A stretch of 64,000 nt of DNA. Origin: Perognathus longimembris pacificus (lineage: Eukaryota > Chordata > Mammalia > Rodentia > Heteromyidae). The position numbers and the translations under genes are program-made. The notes beneath the pieces were generated by a model. The model ran no database searches. It had not been told where the DNA came from and saw only the letters and a program-made list of their open reading frames with translations. Numbering within the stretch: position 1 is the first letter of the stretch; each line of letters opens with the position of its first letter. Where the stretch lies: assembly GCF_023159225.1 (NCBI RefSeq), contig NC_063176.1:5220963-5284962 (forward strand), given 5' to 3'. Shown here one piece after another: positions 36,905 to 47,700 of the stretch.

Positions 36905-37710
36905 TTCCAAACTAGATAAATTGAAAAATAGCTATAGCTTTAGTAGAAACTCGAAATTCATAACGATGAGTTTGAGGGATAATGAGTTTTGTATTAACGA
37001 TTTTGTTTCAAATACACGTGTTTGGAATTTGTTCTACAACCTTAAAATCATCATATATAAATATATGTATGTAAATAGACACTTTTCATCTTCATTTTTA
37101 AGACCTTTTAATGCTGCTTTAGGAAATAAGTTGGTTTGGTGCTTAATATCCATTTGCGATCCTTCAAGGACATCTATCTTCATGGTAGAAGCTAAACAAG
37201 TAAAAACTATGATTTCCAGAAGTCTTTCCATCTAAGATTGGAAAGCATCAATGTGACTGGCAAGGCAGAACTCATCCTTATATGGGCAACAATGGTTTTT
37301 AGGCATCTTATTTTTTCTGAGGTAATTTTATCAGAAGACCCAGAGTGGGCTCATCACCAGCTCTAAGAATGTGAATAACCAAGCCCCGAGACCTTGGTTT
37401 GCAGGTGCATATCACACTAGGTATTGTGGATTCTGGCTCCAGAAACAAGAAGAAGGCTGATGCATATTGTACAGTTCTTATTTGTGATGTTTTCTACCAT
37501 GTGGCAGATTTGTGATTGTAGTGGCTTCCTGATTGCAGTGCTCATATGGTCTTAGTGTTATTAACATTAATATCAACTTCCCAGTTATTCAGTTTGCTTT
37601 TTGGCTATTGAACCATGGTTTAATTTTGCAGGATATCTTTGGAAACTATTCTTAAAAGTTCAAAGTACAGTTTCTTCATCCTTCCCACTAATTTCTAAGT
37701 TGTTAAATAC
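36905..37710. other. Intergenic DNA; open frames on both strands without similarity
   Basis: A 104-codon plus-strand and a 65-codon minus-strand frame overlap (36921-37235). Neither resembles a family I know; both are probably chance. Confidence 0.35.
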
Positions 37711-37742
37711 CCAATGGTAGATGCCCCTCCTTTTTTTCTTTG

Positions 37743-37929
37743 GCCAGTCCTAGGGCTTGAACTCATGGCCTGAGCACTGTCCCTGGCTTCTTTTTGCTCA
37801 AGGCTAGCACCCTACCTCTTGAGCCACAGTGCCACTTCTGGCTTTTTCTATATATGTGGTGCTGGGAATCGAACCCGGGGCTTCATGTATACGAGGCAAG
37901 CACTCTACCACTAGGCCATATTCCCAGCC
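37743..37929 (-). repeat. IDL-Geo SINE with 11-bp target duplication
   Basis: TGGTAGATGCC at 37715-37725 and 37930-37940. Confidence 0.9.
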
Positions 37930-38221
37930 TGGTAGATGCCTTTTTATCTAGGGATTTCAAATTGCATTCTGCCTAGCTGATTGTAGATCAAGAGCATTCT
38001 TTGAGGATTATAGAATTTATCATAACATTGAAAGTGTCTCGTAATCTCTCAATTTTGCTAATAGGAACACTTTTCAGTATCGGACAATTTTTTTTTCTAT
38101 GTCAACACCTCATCATTTCTGTCATGTCTTGGAGGCAGTTTATTTTCCTTATCCCTCTACTATTAAAAATCTTTTATGCTTGGGTACTGACAGCTAGTGT
38201 AAAGGTTAAAGCAAAAAACTA

Positions 38222-38351
38222 AAGGCTTTTTGTTGGCTTCTTTGGGAAGACTATGGAAGATTTGTCTACTCGGAATAGCTCGGAACTGAGATTCTCATAT
38301 CTCAGCCTCCTAAACAGCTAGGATTACAGGCATGGGCCACTGGTGCCTGGC
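38222..38351 (-). repeat. 7SL-type SINE half, reverse
   Basis: ATATCTCAGCCTCCTAAACAGCTAGGATTACAGGCATGGGCCACTGG. Confidence 0.7.
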
Positions 38352-38827
38352 TAACCTATAAATGTTTGTAAAATCCATTCTAATTACAAGTCAATTATAG
38401 GGTATAGAATGGAAACCTCCAAAATAGTGTTATTTGTTGTGTTCTTAGGTTAAAAGAAAACAAAAAGTGAACCTAATAGAAGATAATTGCACCTATGAAC
38501 TGAATGGCTGATACCAAGTTATTTAGGAAATATAAGGATCATTTATTTAATCTGTGTAGGACTTATAGTTAAGAAATTCTTGAAGACCTTAACAACTCAG
38601 TGTAGAGAACAACTGGGTTTTGGTGAACACTACTGCCACCTACCTGCACGTTACCAACACACTCTATGAACTTGTCAATCACTGTGAAGACCAGCAATTA
38701 TTTCTGAGGGTAATTTTGCCAGAAAAGGCTAACGTAAGCCTAATTTAAGTGTCACTTGGTTTGGGACTAAAATTTGGCATTAAAGACTAAGGAAACCAAA
38801 CTTTTATATTCACAAAAATAAAAAACA

Positions 38828-39050
38828 GGGGCTGGGGATATAGCCTAGTGGCAAGAGTGCCTGCCTTGGATACACGAGGCCCTAGGTTCGATTCCCCAGC
38901 ACCACATATACAGAAAACGGCCAGAAGCGGCGCTGTGGCTCAAGTGGCAGAGTGCTAGCCTTGAGCGGGAAGAAGCCAGGGACAGTGCTCAGGCCCTGAG
39001 TCCAAGGCCCAGGACTGGCCAAAAAAAAAAATAATAATAAAAAAATAAAA
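38828..39050 (+). repeat. IDL-Geo SINE with A/AAT-rich tail
   Basis: GGGGCTGGGGATATAGCC start, GGTTCGATTCC B box, TTGAGCGGGAAGAAGCC in the Geo half. AAAAATAAAAAACA flanks it on both sides. Confidence 0.92.
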
Positions 39051-39124
39051 AACAAACTTTTGACAAAATTATGATGGCTATTTGGTACATTTTTTCACTT
39101 TCAATTTTGTAGAATTTCCTTTTC

Positions 39125-39200
39125 TTTTAGTGGGATGAGGTTTGAAATCAGAGCCTCCCACATTCTAGGCAGGCTGCTGTTCTGGAACCATCTCTGAGCT
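39125..39200 (-). repeat. Old ID-type fragment
   Basis: GAGGTTTGAAATCAGAGCC TCCCACATTCTAGGCAGGC; diverged. Confidence 0.5.
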
Positions 39201-39887
39201 GCTTTGTTTTGTTTCGCCATTTTTAAGGGAACTTCAGTAATTTTATTTTTCTCACTTCCTCTTCTTGCATTACTATGAGAAACTTCAGACATAGGGAAGT
39301 TGATAGAGTGTTATTACTGCCACCTACAGATTTGCCATCTGTAATCATTAACATATCACCACATTTCTCTATGTCAAGCTTTTTTAATTATTTCTGAGTG
39401 CTTTGGGCATTACAAAACATTTCGTTCTTCAGTATTTTAATGTCTTTCAAGAATAAGGACATTCGTTACACAACACCCAGTAACTTTCTAATGCCCCCCA
39501 AATTTATGATTCTCTAATGTGACATGGCAATTAATATTTTCAGGTCTGTTTGCTGTGGTTTAAAGTTTTCATTGTATATGTTTGGCGCACAGCAGGTTTG
39601 ACCATTTGTTGCCTGACCACACCATGTGTTCATAAACACTCAAGAATCACTAGTGTTAAAAACACTGAGAAACACTCCTGTCTGCGCATCTAACCAGGAA
39701 ATGTTTTTTTTTTTTCTGATCAAGATTCATACATTGCTTCTAGTTTTCACACGAATATTTGCATATGTCTCTGTCCTTTCCTTTTTCTCTGACTCTCCCT
39801 CTCTCATTCTCTTTTATTCCCGCCAGATTGCAGAGATATTCTGCAAAACGCACTTTTTTCCCCCCTCTAGTATGGTTGCTTTTCTTC

Positions 39888-40265
39888 CTTTATTGTCAAA
39901 GTGAAGTACAGAGGCTTTACAGTTTCATATGTAAGGCAGTGAGTACATTTCTTATCCAACTTGTTACCTTTAAGACCATAGTCCTAAGCATTTTGAGAAA
40001 CAAGCATGCAACTACCCACCATAACTACAACATAAAATATTCTTGTGGGCTGTTTCCTCACAATGCTCTATACCTTCTTTTTTCCTTCTCCCATCCCTTG
40101 GCGATGCTTCATCTCTTTTCTTTTCATATAAACATTGATGTCTCATTTCTTCCAAGTAATAGTTTAATGCTTTTTGAGATTCCTCAGTATCGTTACATTT
40201 ATTGTTGTTTTTATTGCTGAGGAATATTCCACTGTATCAAAGTAATATGATTTGTTTATTCACCC
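39888..40265 (-). mobile_element. L1 tail, reverse
   Basis: Begins TATTGTCAAAGTGAAGTACAGAGG, the same 3' UTR start as the other reverse L1 tails, and reaches GAGGAATATTCCACTGTAT, the end of ORF2. The overlapping plus-strand ORF is an antisense shadow. Confidence 0.8.
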
Positions 40266-40325
40266 AGGAGGACATATACTCAAACTAAACTGTAGAATAG
40301 TTTTAAATATGGACTAGTTTCTTTC

Positions 40326-40432
40326 TTTTGTTTTGAGATGGGGTCGGAGTTTTCCAGGCTGGCCTTGAATATGCCCAGTCTTGGACTCCAGAGTAGCTGG
40401 GATTATATGTACCGCCACACCTGGCTTTGGAC
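40326..40432 (-). repeat. B1-like SINE, reverse
   Basis: TTTTGAGATGGGGTCGGAG...GAGTAGCTGGGATTATATGTACCGCCACACC. A poly-C run lies at 40753-40768. Confidence 0.7.
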
Positions 40433-41160
40433 TAATTTTGAGGTGGTCAGTTTATTCGTCAAGACTTGTATTTCTTTATGGAGTCTTATAGACAAATAGA
40501 CTTCACTGGTTGATTCATAAATCCAGTTGTGATTCATACATTAAAGCGCTTGCAATAGAAAATTGCAAGAAATTTCAAATTTTCAATTGCCCTAACAGTT
40601 CGTAAGGGCTGACCTTGGTGCATTTGGGAGTATCTTATAACAACTTTGTCTAGAATTATAATTTTTAAATATTTGACATTTGTAAAATGCATATTCTAAT
40701 TAGTCATGACAAACAACCTGCTTGATTTTACATCGTTTTGAATGCATTATCCTCCCCCCCCCCCCCCCGCCGCCATTTGTCTATAGTTTTACTGATGACT
40801 GACATTTTGGGGGCCACTATTAATAGGTTCCCCCATGTGCCTCTTGCTTAGATCTGTATCTTTAAGCCTGTTCTCTACAGGATGCAGTTCTTTCTTAAAA
40901 GCCAGTGCAGTGATACCCATAGTCCTGTGCAGAAGGGACCCAGTGACTGCCAGGCACGGGGGAGGCAGGGCCCTAGGGGAGACGTACCTCACACAGCGGG
41001 ATCGGATGCTCTCCAGGCTATCTTATCATGCATAACATATGGAATCTTATACATATTATGATATGCATATATATGTATGTTCTAACATTCATGATCTTCT
41101 ATTTAACAAGCAGCATTGCACTCCTCTGTAAATAAAGCCAGGAAGGGAGAGGGAGGGGCG

Positions 41161-41202
41161 GGAGGAGAGTGGGCGTGGCCAGGAGGAGAGTGGGCGTGGC
41201 CA
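41161..41202 (+). repeat. Two perfect tandem 21-bp copies carrying a GGGCGTGGCC box
   Basis: 41161-41181 and 41182-41202 are identical, each GGAGGAGAGT followed by GGGCGTGGCCA. A degenerate relative (GGGCGTGGTCAGGAGGA) is near 41264-41280. Each unit brings one Sp1/KLF-type box, so copy number could change promoter strength. Confidence 0.8.
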
Positions 41203-41647
41203 GGAGGTTGAGTCCGAGGGAGGTGGGCGGGGACAGGAGCGCCGGCGAGCGCGGCGGGGCTGGGCGTGGTCAGGAGGAGCGTTCAGGCGGGAAGGGGCGG
41301 GGCCCGGGGGCCGAGGCCCAGTGACGGTGCTCTCGCCGCGACGGGGGGGCGTGGCCAACGGCAGCTGGCTTTCTATTGGGTGGCGCGTGGCGTATTGTGC
41401 GTTTCAAATCGGCGGGCGCGCGGGCGTGCGTCCCGGCGCGCGGAGGAGGGAGCCGGTCGGGGGCGGGCGGACCGGAAGTGCCGTCCGGGTCCCGGCGCTC
41501 GCACCGCTCTTCCGGGCGGGCGGCCTCGGCGGGGCGGGTGGCGGGTGGCGGGGGCGGGGGGGCCGGTCGGAGGCTGCGGCTGAGCTTGCGGCGGGGCTGT
41601 CGTCAGGCGACGTGGTCGGAGCCGGCACGGGTGTGCGCTTCTGCTTC

Positions 41648-41704
41648 ATGGCGTCGTCCGTGGCGCGGGCGGAGCGGGGCGGGAACGCGGCCCACTCGGG
41701 GCTG
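41648..41704 (+). CDS. CENPC: CENPC coding exon 1 (residues 1-19)
   Basis: ATG at 41648, then [19 protein letters not shown] and a strong GTGAGT donor, phase 0. Human starts MAASGL, so MASS and the final GL align and about 13 Arg/Gly/Ala-rich residues are inserted. The start context is weak at -3 (T) with G at +4. The frame is open upstream to an ATG at 41321, but that stretch is CpG-island sequence with no family similarity, so 41648 is preferred. Confidence 0.85.
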
Positions 41705-44700
41705 GTGAGTGCGGGCGGGGTGTGAGGGCCGCGGCGGGGCGGGCCGGGCCGGGCGGCCTCAGCCGCGGGCGGGGGGGGAGTGCGCGCTGTGGAACCGGGG
41801 GAGGGCGGCCCGGCGCGCCCCCCCCCCTCCCCGGGCCTTCCCGCCCGCCGCTCCCGGGGAAGGGCGGGCACCCACGAGCAAACCGACCCACCGACCAGGC
41901 TCCCTCGGCCCCGGGGACGAGCCTCTCGGTAGCGTGGCACGCACGCGTCGCTCGTGGACAAAAGCGAGGAAGCGGTGTGCGTGCACCGGGGTGACACCCG
42001 GCCCGGAGGGCGACGGCATTGTTACCCAGTTACTGCACCGTCGGGAAACCCGGGCGGACCAAAACAAACCCCCGGCGCTGCCCGGCCTAGAAGGGACACG
42101 CCCGCACTTCCTGGGGCCAACACCTGCGAGCCGTCCCGAAACACATCTGTGTCTAAAAACTGTATGTTATATATATAATATATAATTATATATATGTATA
42201 TATATATTGCCGGTCCCGGGGCTTGAACTCAGGGCCTGAGCACTGTCCCTGGCTCCTTCGGTCCAAGGCTAGCCCCTCGAGCCGCGGCGGCGCTGCTTCT
42301 GGCTTTTTCCGCATATGTGGGTGCTGAGGAATCGAACCCAGGGCTTCATACTCCTTACCGTTCGTTAGGTCACATTCCAAGCCCCTAAGGTTAAAAACAA
42401 AAAAAAAAAAATGTGTGCTCCAACTTTTAACTTAGGACGACGAAGTGACCTGTTGGTCCCCTTCATGCCATCTTCTAGAGTGCCAGGTCGTAGTGTTTGG
42501 CATTCTAGTAGTAGGTGCTCGATATTGGTTGAGAAAAATGGAACATATTTCATATGTCCATATTGGAAACATGTTGAAGGTAAATTATATTTGATTGTGT
42601 TTTAAACAAAGATACCAAATTAATAATTACCTTTTCTTTCAGGAATATCTCAAAAATGACTACAGAAGAAGGTTTTGCCGGCCTTTCAGGTGATGTTTTA
42701 AAAATCTATTTAAACTGATTTTTTCCATCTTTTATTTTAATTAATTAATTTATTGTCAGAGTGATATACAGAGGGGTTATAGTTTCATACATAAGGCAGC
42801 GAGTACATTTCTTAGCAAACTTGTTACATCCTCCCTCATTTTTCTGCCACTTTCCTCCCTACCCAATTTCCTCCCCTCCCCCGTGAGTTGTACAGTTGGT
42901 TTTATATGTATTGCTGTTGCATTGGTTTGCCTATGTTTCCCTTCCTTTCCCTAGTTCTGATAAATGTATATACTCAGGGTCCCAAAATCAGGTACAGTGA
43001 CATCAGGGGTACAACCCTGGGGAATAAAGACAAAAGAAATTGGCATAATTTCACATAGTATGTTGGAAATAACAAAGATAAATCACTTGTTTTCGAGGCA
43101 AGCATTCTTGCCACTAGGCCATATCCCCAGCCCTAAATCACTTGTTTTCATAGCTTGAAGTTCATTTCTCTTAGCATCATTATGTGTTTATATGTACATA
43201 ACTGTTGAGCTACTGTAATCTTCTACTAGGTCTATCCTAGACATGTACTAATTATTCCCAGTGAGGAAAACCATAGAGTCTGTTTCTTTGGGTCTGGCTC
43301 ACTTCACTTAGTATGGTATTTTCCAAGTCTTTTCATTTACTTAAGAATGAGGCACTGCCATTCTTTCTGATAGAAGCATAGAATTCCATTGTGTATATGT
43401 ATCACATTTTCTTGATTCATTCATCTACTGAGGGGCATCTGGGTTGGTTGCATATTTTAGCAGTGATAGATTGTGCTGCAATGAACATAGTTGTGGTGAT
43501 AGCTTTAGTGTGGTCTTGCTTGTAATCCTTTGGGTAGATGCCCAAAAGTGGGGCCGCTGGATCATAGGGGAGTTCTATGTTTAACCTTTTGAGGAACCTC
43601 CATACTGAGTTCCGGAGTAGTTGAACAAGTTTACACTCCCACCAACAGTGTAGTAGGGTTCCCTTTTGGCCATCTCCCTGCCAGCATCTCTTGTTAGTTT
43701 TCTTGATAATGGACATTCTTACTGGGATGAGGTGTAATCTCAATGTTGTTTTGACTTGAATTTGTTTTATGGCCAGTGAAACTGAGCACTTCTTTATCTT
43801 CCTCTTGGCCATTCTCTTTTCCTCTTCAGAGAAATCTCTCTTTAGGTCTTTAGCTCATTTATTAAGGGGGCAGTGGTTTCTTTGAGGATTTGTTTTTGGG
43901 GAACTTAATTTTTTGAGTTCTACGTATATTTTAGATATAAGGCCTTTGTCTGTTGTATGGCCGGTAAAGATCTTCTCCTAATCTGAGGGCTTTCTATTGA
44001 TCTTGCAAGCTCTGCAGTTTGATGCAATCCCATTTGTCCAACCTTTGTTTGATTTGTTGTGTTTCTGGGCCCTTATTGAAGAAAGTTTTGTCCTGTGCCA
44101 AAGAGCCCAAGTGTTTCTCCTATTCCTTCTTGTAGTGTTTTCTGGGTTTCTGCTTTTACCTTAAGGTCTTTGATCTATTTGGGATTGGTTCAGGTGCAGG
44201 GTGATATATAAGGATCTAGCTTTAGTTTGTTACAGGTGTTTAACCCATTTTGCCCGCACCATTTGTTGAAGAGACTATAATTTAGTTTGTTACAGGTGTT
44301 TAACCCATTTTGCCCGCACCATTTGTTGAAGAGACTATCTTCCATCCTATATTTTTAGCTCCTTAATCAAAGATTAGCTGGTCATACATATGAGGGTTCA
44401 TATCTGGGTTTTCAGTTCTATTCCATTGGTCCTTAGGACTGTACTTGTGCCAGTACCAAGCTGCTTTCATTCCTATAACTTTGAAATAGAGTTTGAAGTT
44501 TGGTATTGATATTCCTGCAACACTGTTAAGTACATTCCAGACATTGTATCATAAAAGTGCCCAAGAGTACTTAGGGTTTGTTAGTAGCAGATAGACCTGA
44601 TTTAAAAGAGTGAACTTGACAGAAGTAGTAGAAAGCAAGATCAGATGAATTGAGAGAGCCAGCAAATGGACGTGCTTGATGTAGGCATCTACTGTAGGCT

Positions 44701-47700
44701 TAAATATGCTGTTTAAAATCAACAAGGTGTACTCTTACATTTTACAAAATATCAAAAATTTTATGCAGGATTTGTCATAGTATGGTTAGGTTGCCTTTAC
44801 ACTTTGGTAGAAATGAGTAGAAGGAGAGATAAAACAGAGAAACAAAACCTGTAGGACTTGGTGAGTAAATTATATTTCCCCTCTAAAAATTACAAAAGGC
44901 TTTACTCAATCATTTGGTAACTGTCAGATGTCCTTATTTTATTAGCAGTTAGACTTTCTGTCTTATCACCAGTCTACAGTATATTTTTGACCTAATACTG
45001 TTCTAATACTGACTTTGACTAATCACCTTTGTCAAGTCATCTAATTTAGTTGAGTCCTGTCTACAAACGAGGGAGTAGCAGGACTGTGTTTATAATGGCA
45101 GTACGTATAGTAGTACATGTATTGAGGGATAGTGTCTGGTCTAGAATTTATAAATGCAATCTTCTTTCTGGCATTAATCCTACCATTAATACTAGGTAAA
45201 TTTATAAACTTAGGTCATTTGAACCTTCATTTTTAAAAATAAGGTTATAGACCAGGCACTGGTGCCTCACCCCTATAATCCTGGCTACTCAGGAGGCTGA
45301 GATCTGAGAACAGAGGTTCAGAGCCAGCCCAGACAGGAAAGTTTGTGAGACATCTCCAGTAAACCACAACAAAACTCAGAAGTGGCGCTGTGGCTCAATT
45401 GATAGAGTGCTAGCTTTGAATAAAAGATCCTGTGCCCAGGCCCTGAGTTCAGCCCTAGGACAGTCACACACAAAAAAGAGATTATAGGATTCATTCAATA
45501 GTTTTAACCAGATTTGTCAGAACAATCCGAATCACCCTAGGAGTTATGACTTAATTAGTCTTGGAGAGATGAATTCTGTGTACAGTAGGTTCTTGATATC
45601 TGTACAGGAATATATATACTGTGGTTTGTCAGCAAACAAACCTGATTCTAGAGTGAAAATCATGACAGGGGACATCATCAAAGGGACATCAGAGCCCTGA
45701 ATTCAAACTCTGGTACCAACAAAAAAAGAAAAAGAAAGGAAATACAAACTAAAAAATGAATGTGTTGAATTAAGAAGAAAACATCACAACACAAATTGGG
45801 GAGATGGAGAAAACTGAGACTGCTCTTGGAAAACTACGAATGCTCAAGGATGTATATAAAGTTCAGTATTGTATGCGAGTACTTGCTTCATATTTCACAT
45901 AGCACTGCCCAGTTTTTGCAAAAGACATGGCTGCCCTTTCAGCAAATTTAAATGATCACACTGAGTACATTTTTACCTTGAAAGCTTAACTGCTTCTTGG
46001 GAAAGCATAATTTCACAAAATTGATGTTAGAGAAATACCCAACAGCTCACTACTGATTGTCTCCATATCAACTGAGTTGTGTAATGTATATGCAGGAATT
46101 AAGTTTTCATACTAGATGATTATTTATACAGATTGTTTTTCAAATAACAGGTTTTTTTTTTTTTTTCTTTTAGGTGGAGCATTGATTACTGGTTGCAGTG
46201 GGTTAGTCATGGTAGGGAGAGAAACAAGGAAGTTAGAGTGAGCTAGATGTATTTATGAAAGGGCAGTAGAGGTCTTTGTGATGGTCAAACTATTTAATAT
46301 CTTTATCCTGGTTGTTTTGTTAGGTGAGCCTATAGATAGATTATAAAAACTACAGTCATAAGTCATGTAGCACTTGAATCCCTGTATAGAACAGAACAAA
46401 CCTGGATGTAGCATTCTAGTTGTGGTATTACGTTAGTTTTTCAAATGTTCCTATTGGAGAGGATTGGGAAAAATTAACAGTGGATATCTATTTTTCCTAC
46501 TAGGCCAACATTTTATAATGAAGAGTTAGGGAACTTTCACATAGGGGTAACATGACAACTGTCTTACAGAAGCTATATGGCATATTTTCTCTTCTTTCTT
46601 ATTAGGGTACCTGAAATTCATACGAAGAAAGGCCAAGACATGTTGGAAATCTTACAAGATTGCTTTGAAGAAAAGAGTAAGGCTTTATTATTAGATAGGC
46701 TTTGGGGGATACAATGGATCAAACTATACATTTGTCAACATGAATTTATATCAGGTGTAGCAAATATGTTCTAAAATTTATATATAAAAATTTTCATGTA
46801 ATTTTGTGTACACACATGGAGTCCTTTTACTTTTTGTTATATTGTGGAATACTGATAAAAATCATAACAATTTGATAGTAATTTGTTAATCTTTAGTGCA
46901 CTAGGTTTCTATAATCTGAAAGTCCATTTATAGTTATTATATACAAGAGAAAGAATCTTATGTGCAATTTGAGCATCCCTAATTTGAAAATCCAAAATCT
47001 GAAATGTTTTAAAATCCAAAACTTTTTGAATTTAGGCACAATACCATAAGTGAAATTCCAAACTATAAGATTGTTTCATGCACAAAGTATTAAACATTGC
47101 ATTAAGTTACCTTCAGACTATGTGTAAAAGGTATCCCTGAAACGTATATGGATTTTGTTTAGACTTAGTATCTTGTCTAGAAGCTGAATTCAGCATAGAA
47201 TTTTTGGGATCATTAGAATTTGAGGTAATCTTTGGATTTATATCCATCCCTTTCTAAGGTAATAGTTAATTATGGCAAAAACTGTTCTAAGTGCTGATCA
47301 CCATGAAAGAGTTGAATAAGAGAGGAGGCCAGCAAAAGAAATAAAGGAGACACGGAGGATACTGTTGTTTGAAATTTCCTCTCAAAAGCACACATTGGAA
47401 ATTTTATTTCCAATGCACCAGGGTTAAGAGGTCAGACTTTGAGGGGTCCAGTGCCACTTAGAAAAGGTCTTGAGGGGGTGATTTCTCTGGCTCTCAGCTG
47501 CTTACAGTCTTAGCATTCTGAGTTGGCAAGACTTAGGAAGGAGGCACTTGCTAGAAGCCAAATCTCTCATGTTGGGCCGAGGGAAAAGCTTAAATGGTAG
47601 AGTACCTGCTAGTAAGTAAGTACAGGGTCCTGAGTTCAGACCACAGTATGAAGAAAAAAAATCCATATTCTTTTTAAGTCACCAAATCTTGATTTTTTTT

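Larger units (their letters stand above)
41130..42140. promoter_or_regulatory. CpG-island promoter of CENPC
   Basis: About 1 kb of very GC- and CpG-rich DNA in an otherwise AT-rich window, spanning CENPC exon 1. No TATA box. Visible motifs: GC/CACCC boxes (GGGCGTGGC around 41171, 41192, 41347), an E2F-like GGCGGGAA at 41286-41293 and again inside exon 1 (41678-41685), an inverted CCAAT at 41375-41379, TTCAAA (TTTGAA on the minus strand, CHR-like) at 41403-41408, and ETS sites CCGGAAGT at 41472-41479 and CTTCCGG at 41509-41515. The mix suits a proliferation-linked housekeeping gene. The TSS position is not determinable. Confidence 0.85.
42735..44520 (-). mobile_element. L1 3' fragment, reverse, about 1.8 kb
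   Basis: 3' UTR from TTTATTGTCAGAGTGATATACAG, then ORF2 C-terminal half. The open piece 43417-43812 has [20 protein letters not shown] and [10 protein letters not shown], landmarks of L1 ORF2 C termini. Stops and frameshifts elsewhere, and 5' truncation, make it inactive. Holds a tailless ID insertion (43095) and a 58-bp tandem duplication (44221-44338). In CENPC intron 2, antisense. Confidence 0.92.

Noticed and set aside
36921..37235. Overlapping 104- and 65-codon ORFs between the genes
   Set aside because: No similarity recognised, no start context, no splice evidence; AT-rich chance ORFs cannot be excluded.
39759..40220. 153-codon plus-strand ORF
   Set aside because: It overlies a reverse L1 tail and pyrimidine-rich DNA; antisense shadow.
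41404..41997. 197-codon minus-strand ORF and several 80-158-codon ORFs around CENPC exon 1
   Set aside because: All are Pro/Arg/Gly/Ala-rich products of a CpG island with few AT-rich stops; they overlap each other on both strands and have no family similarity.
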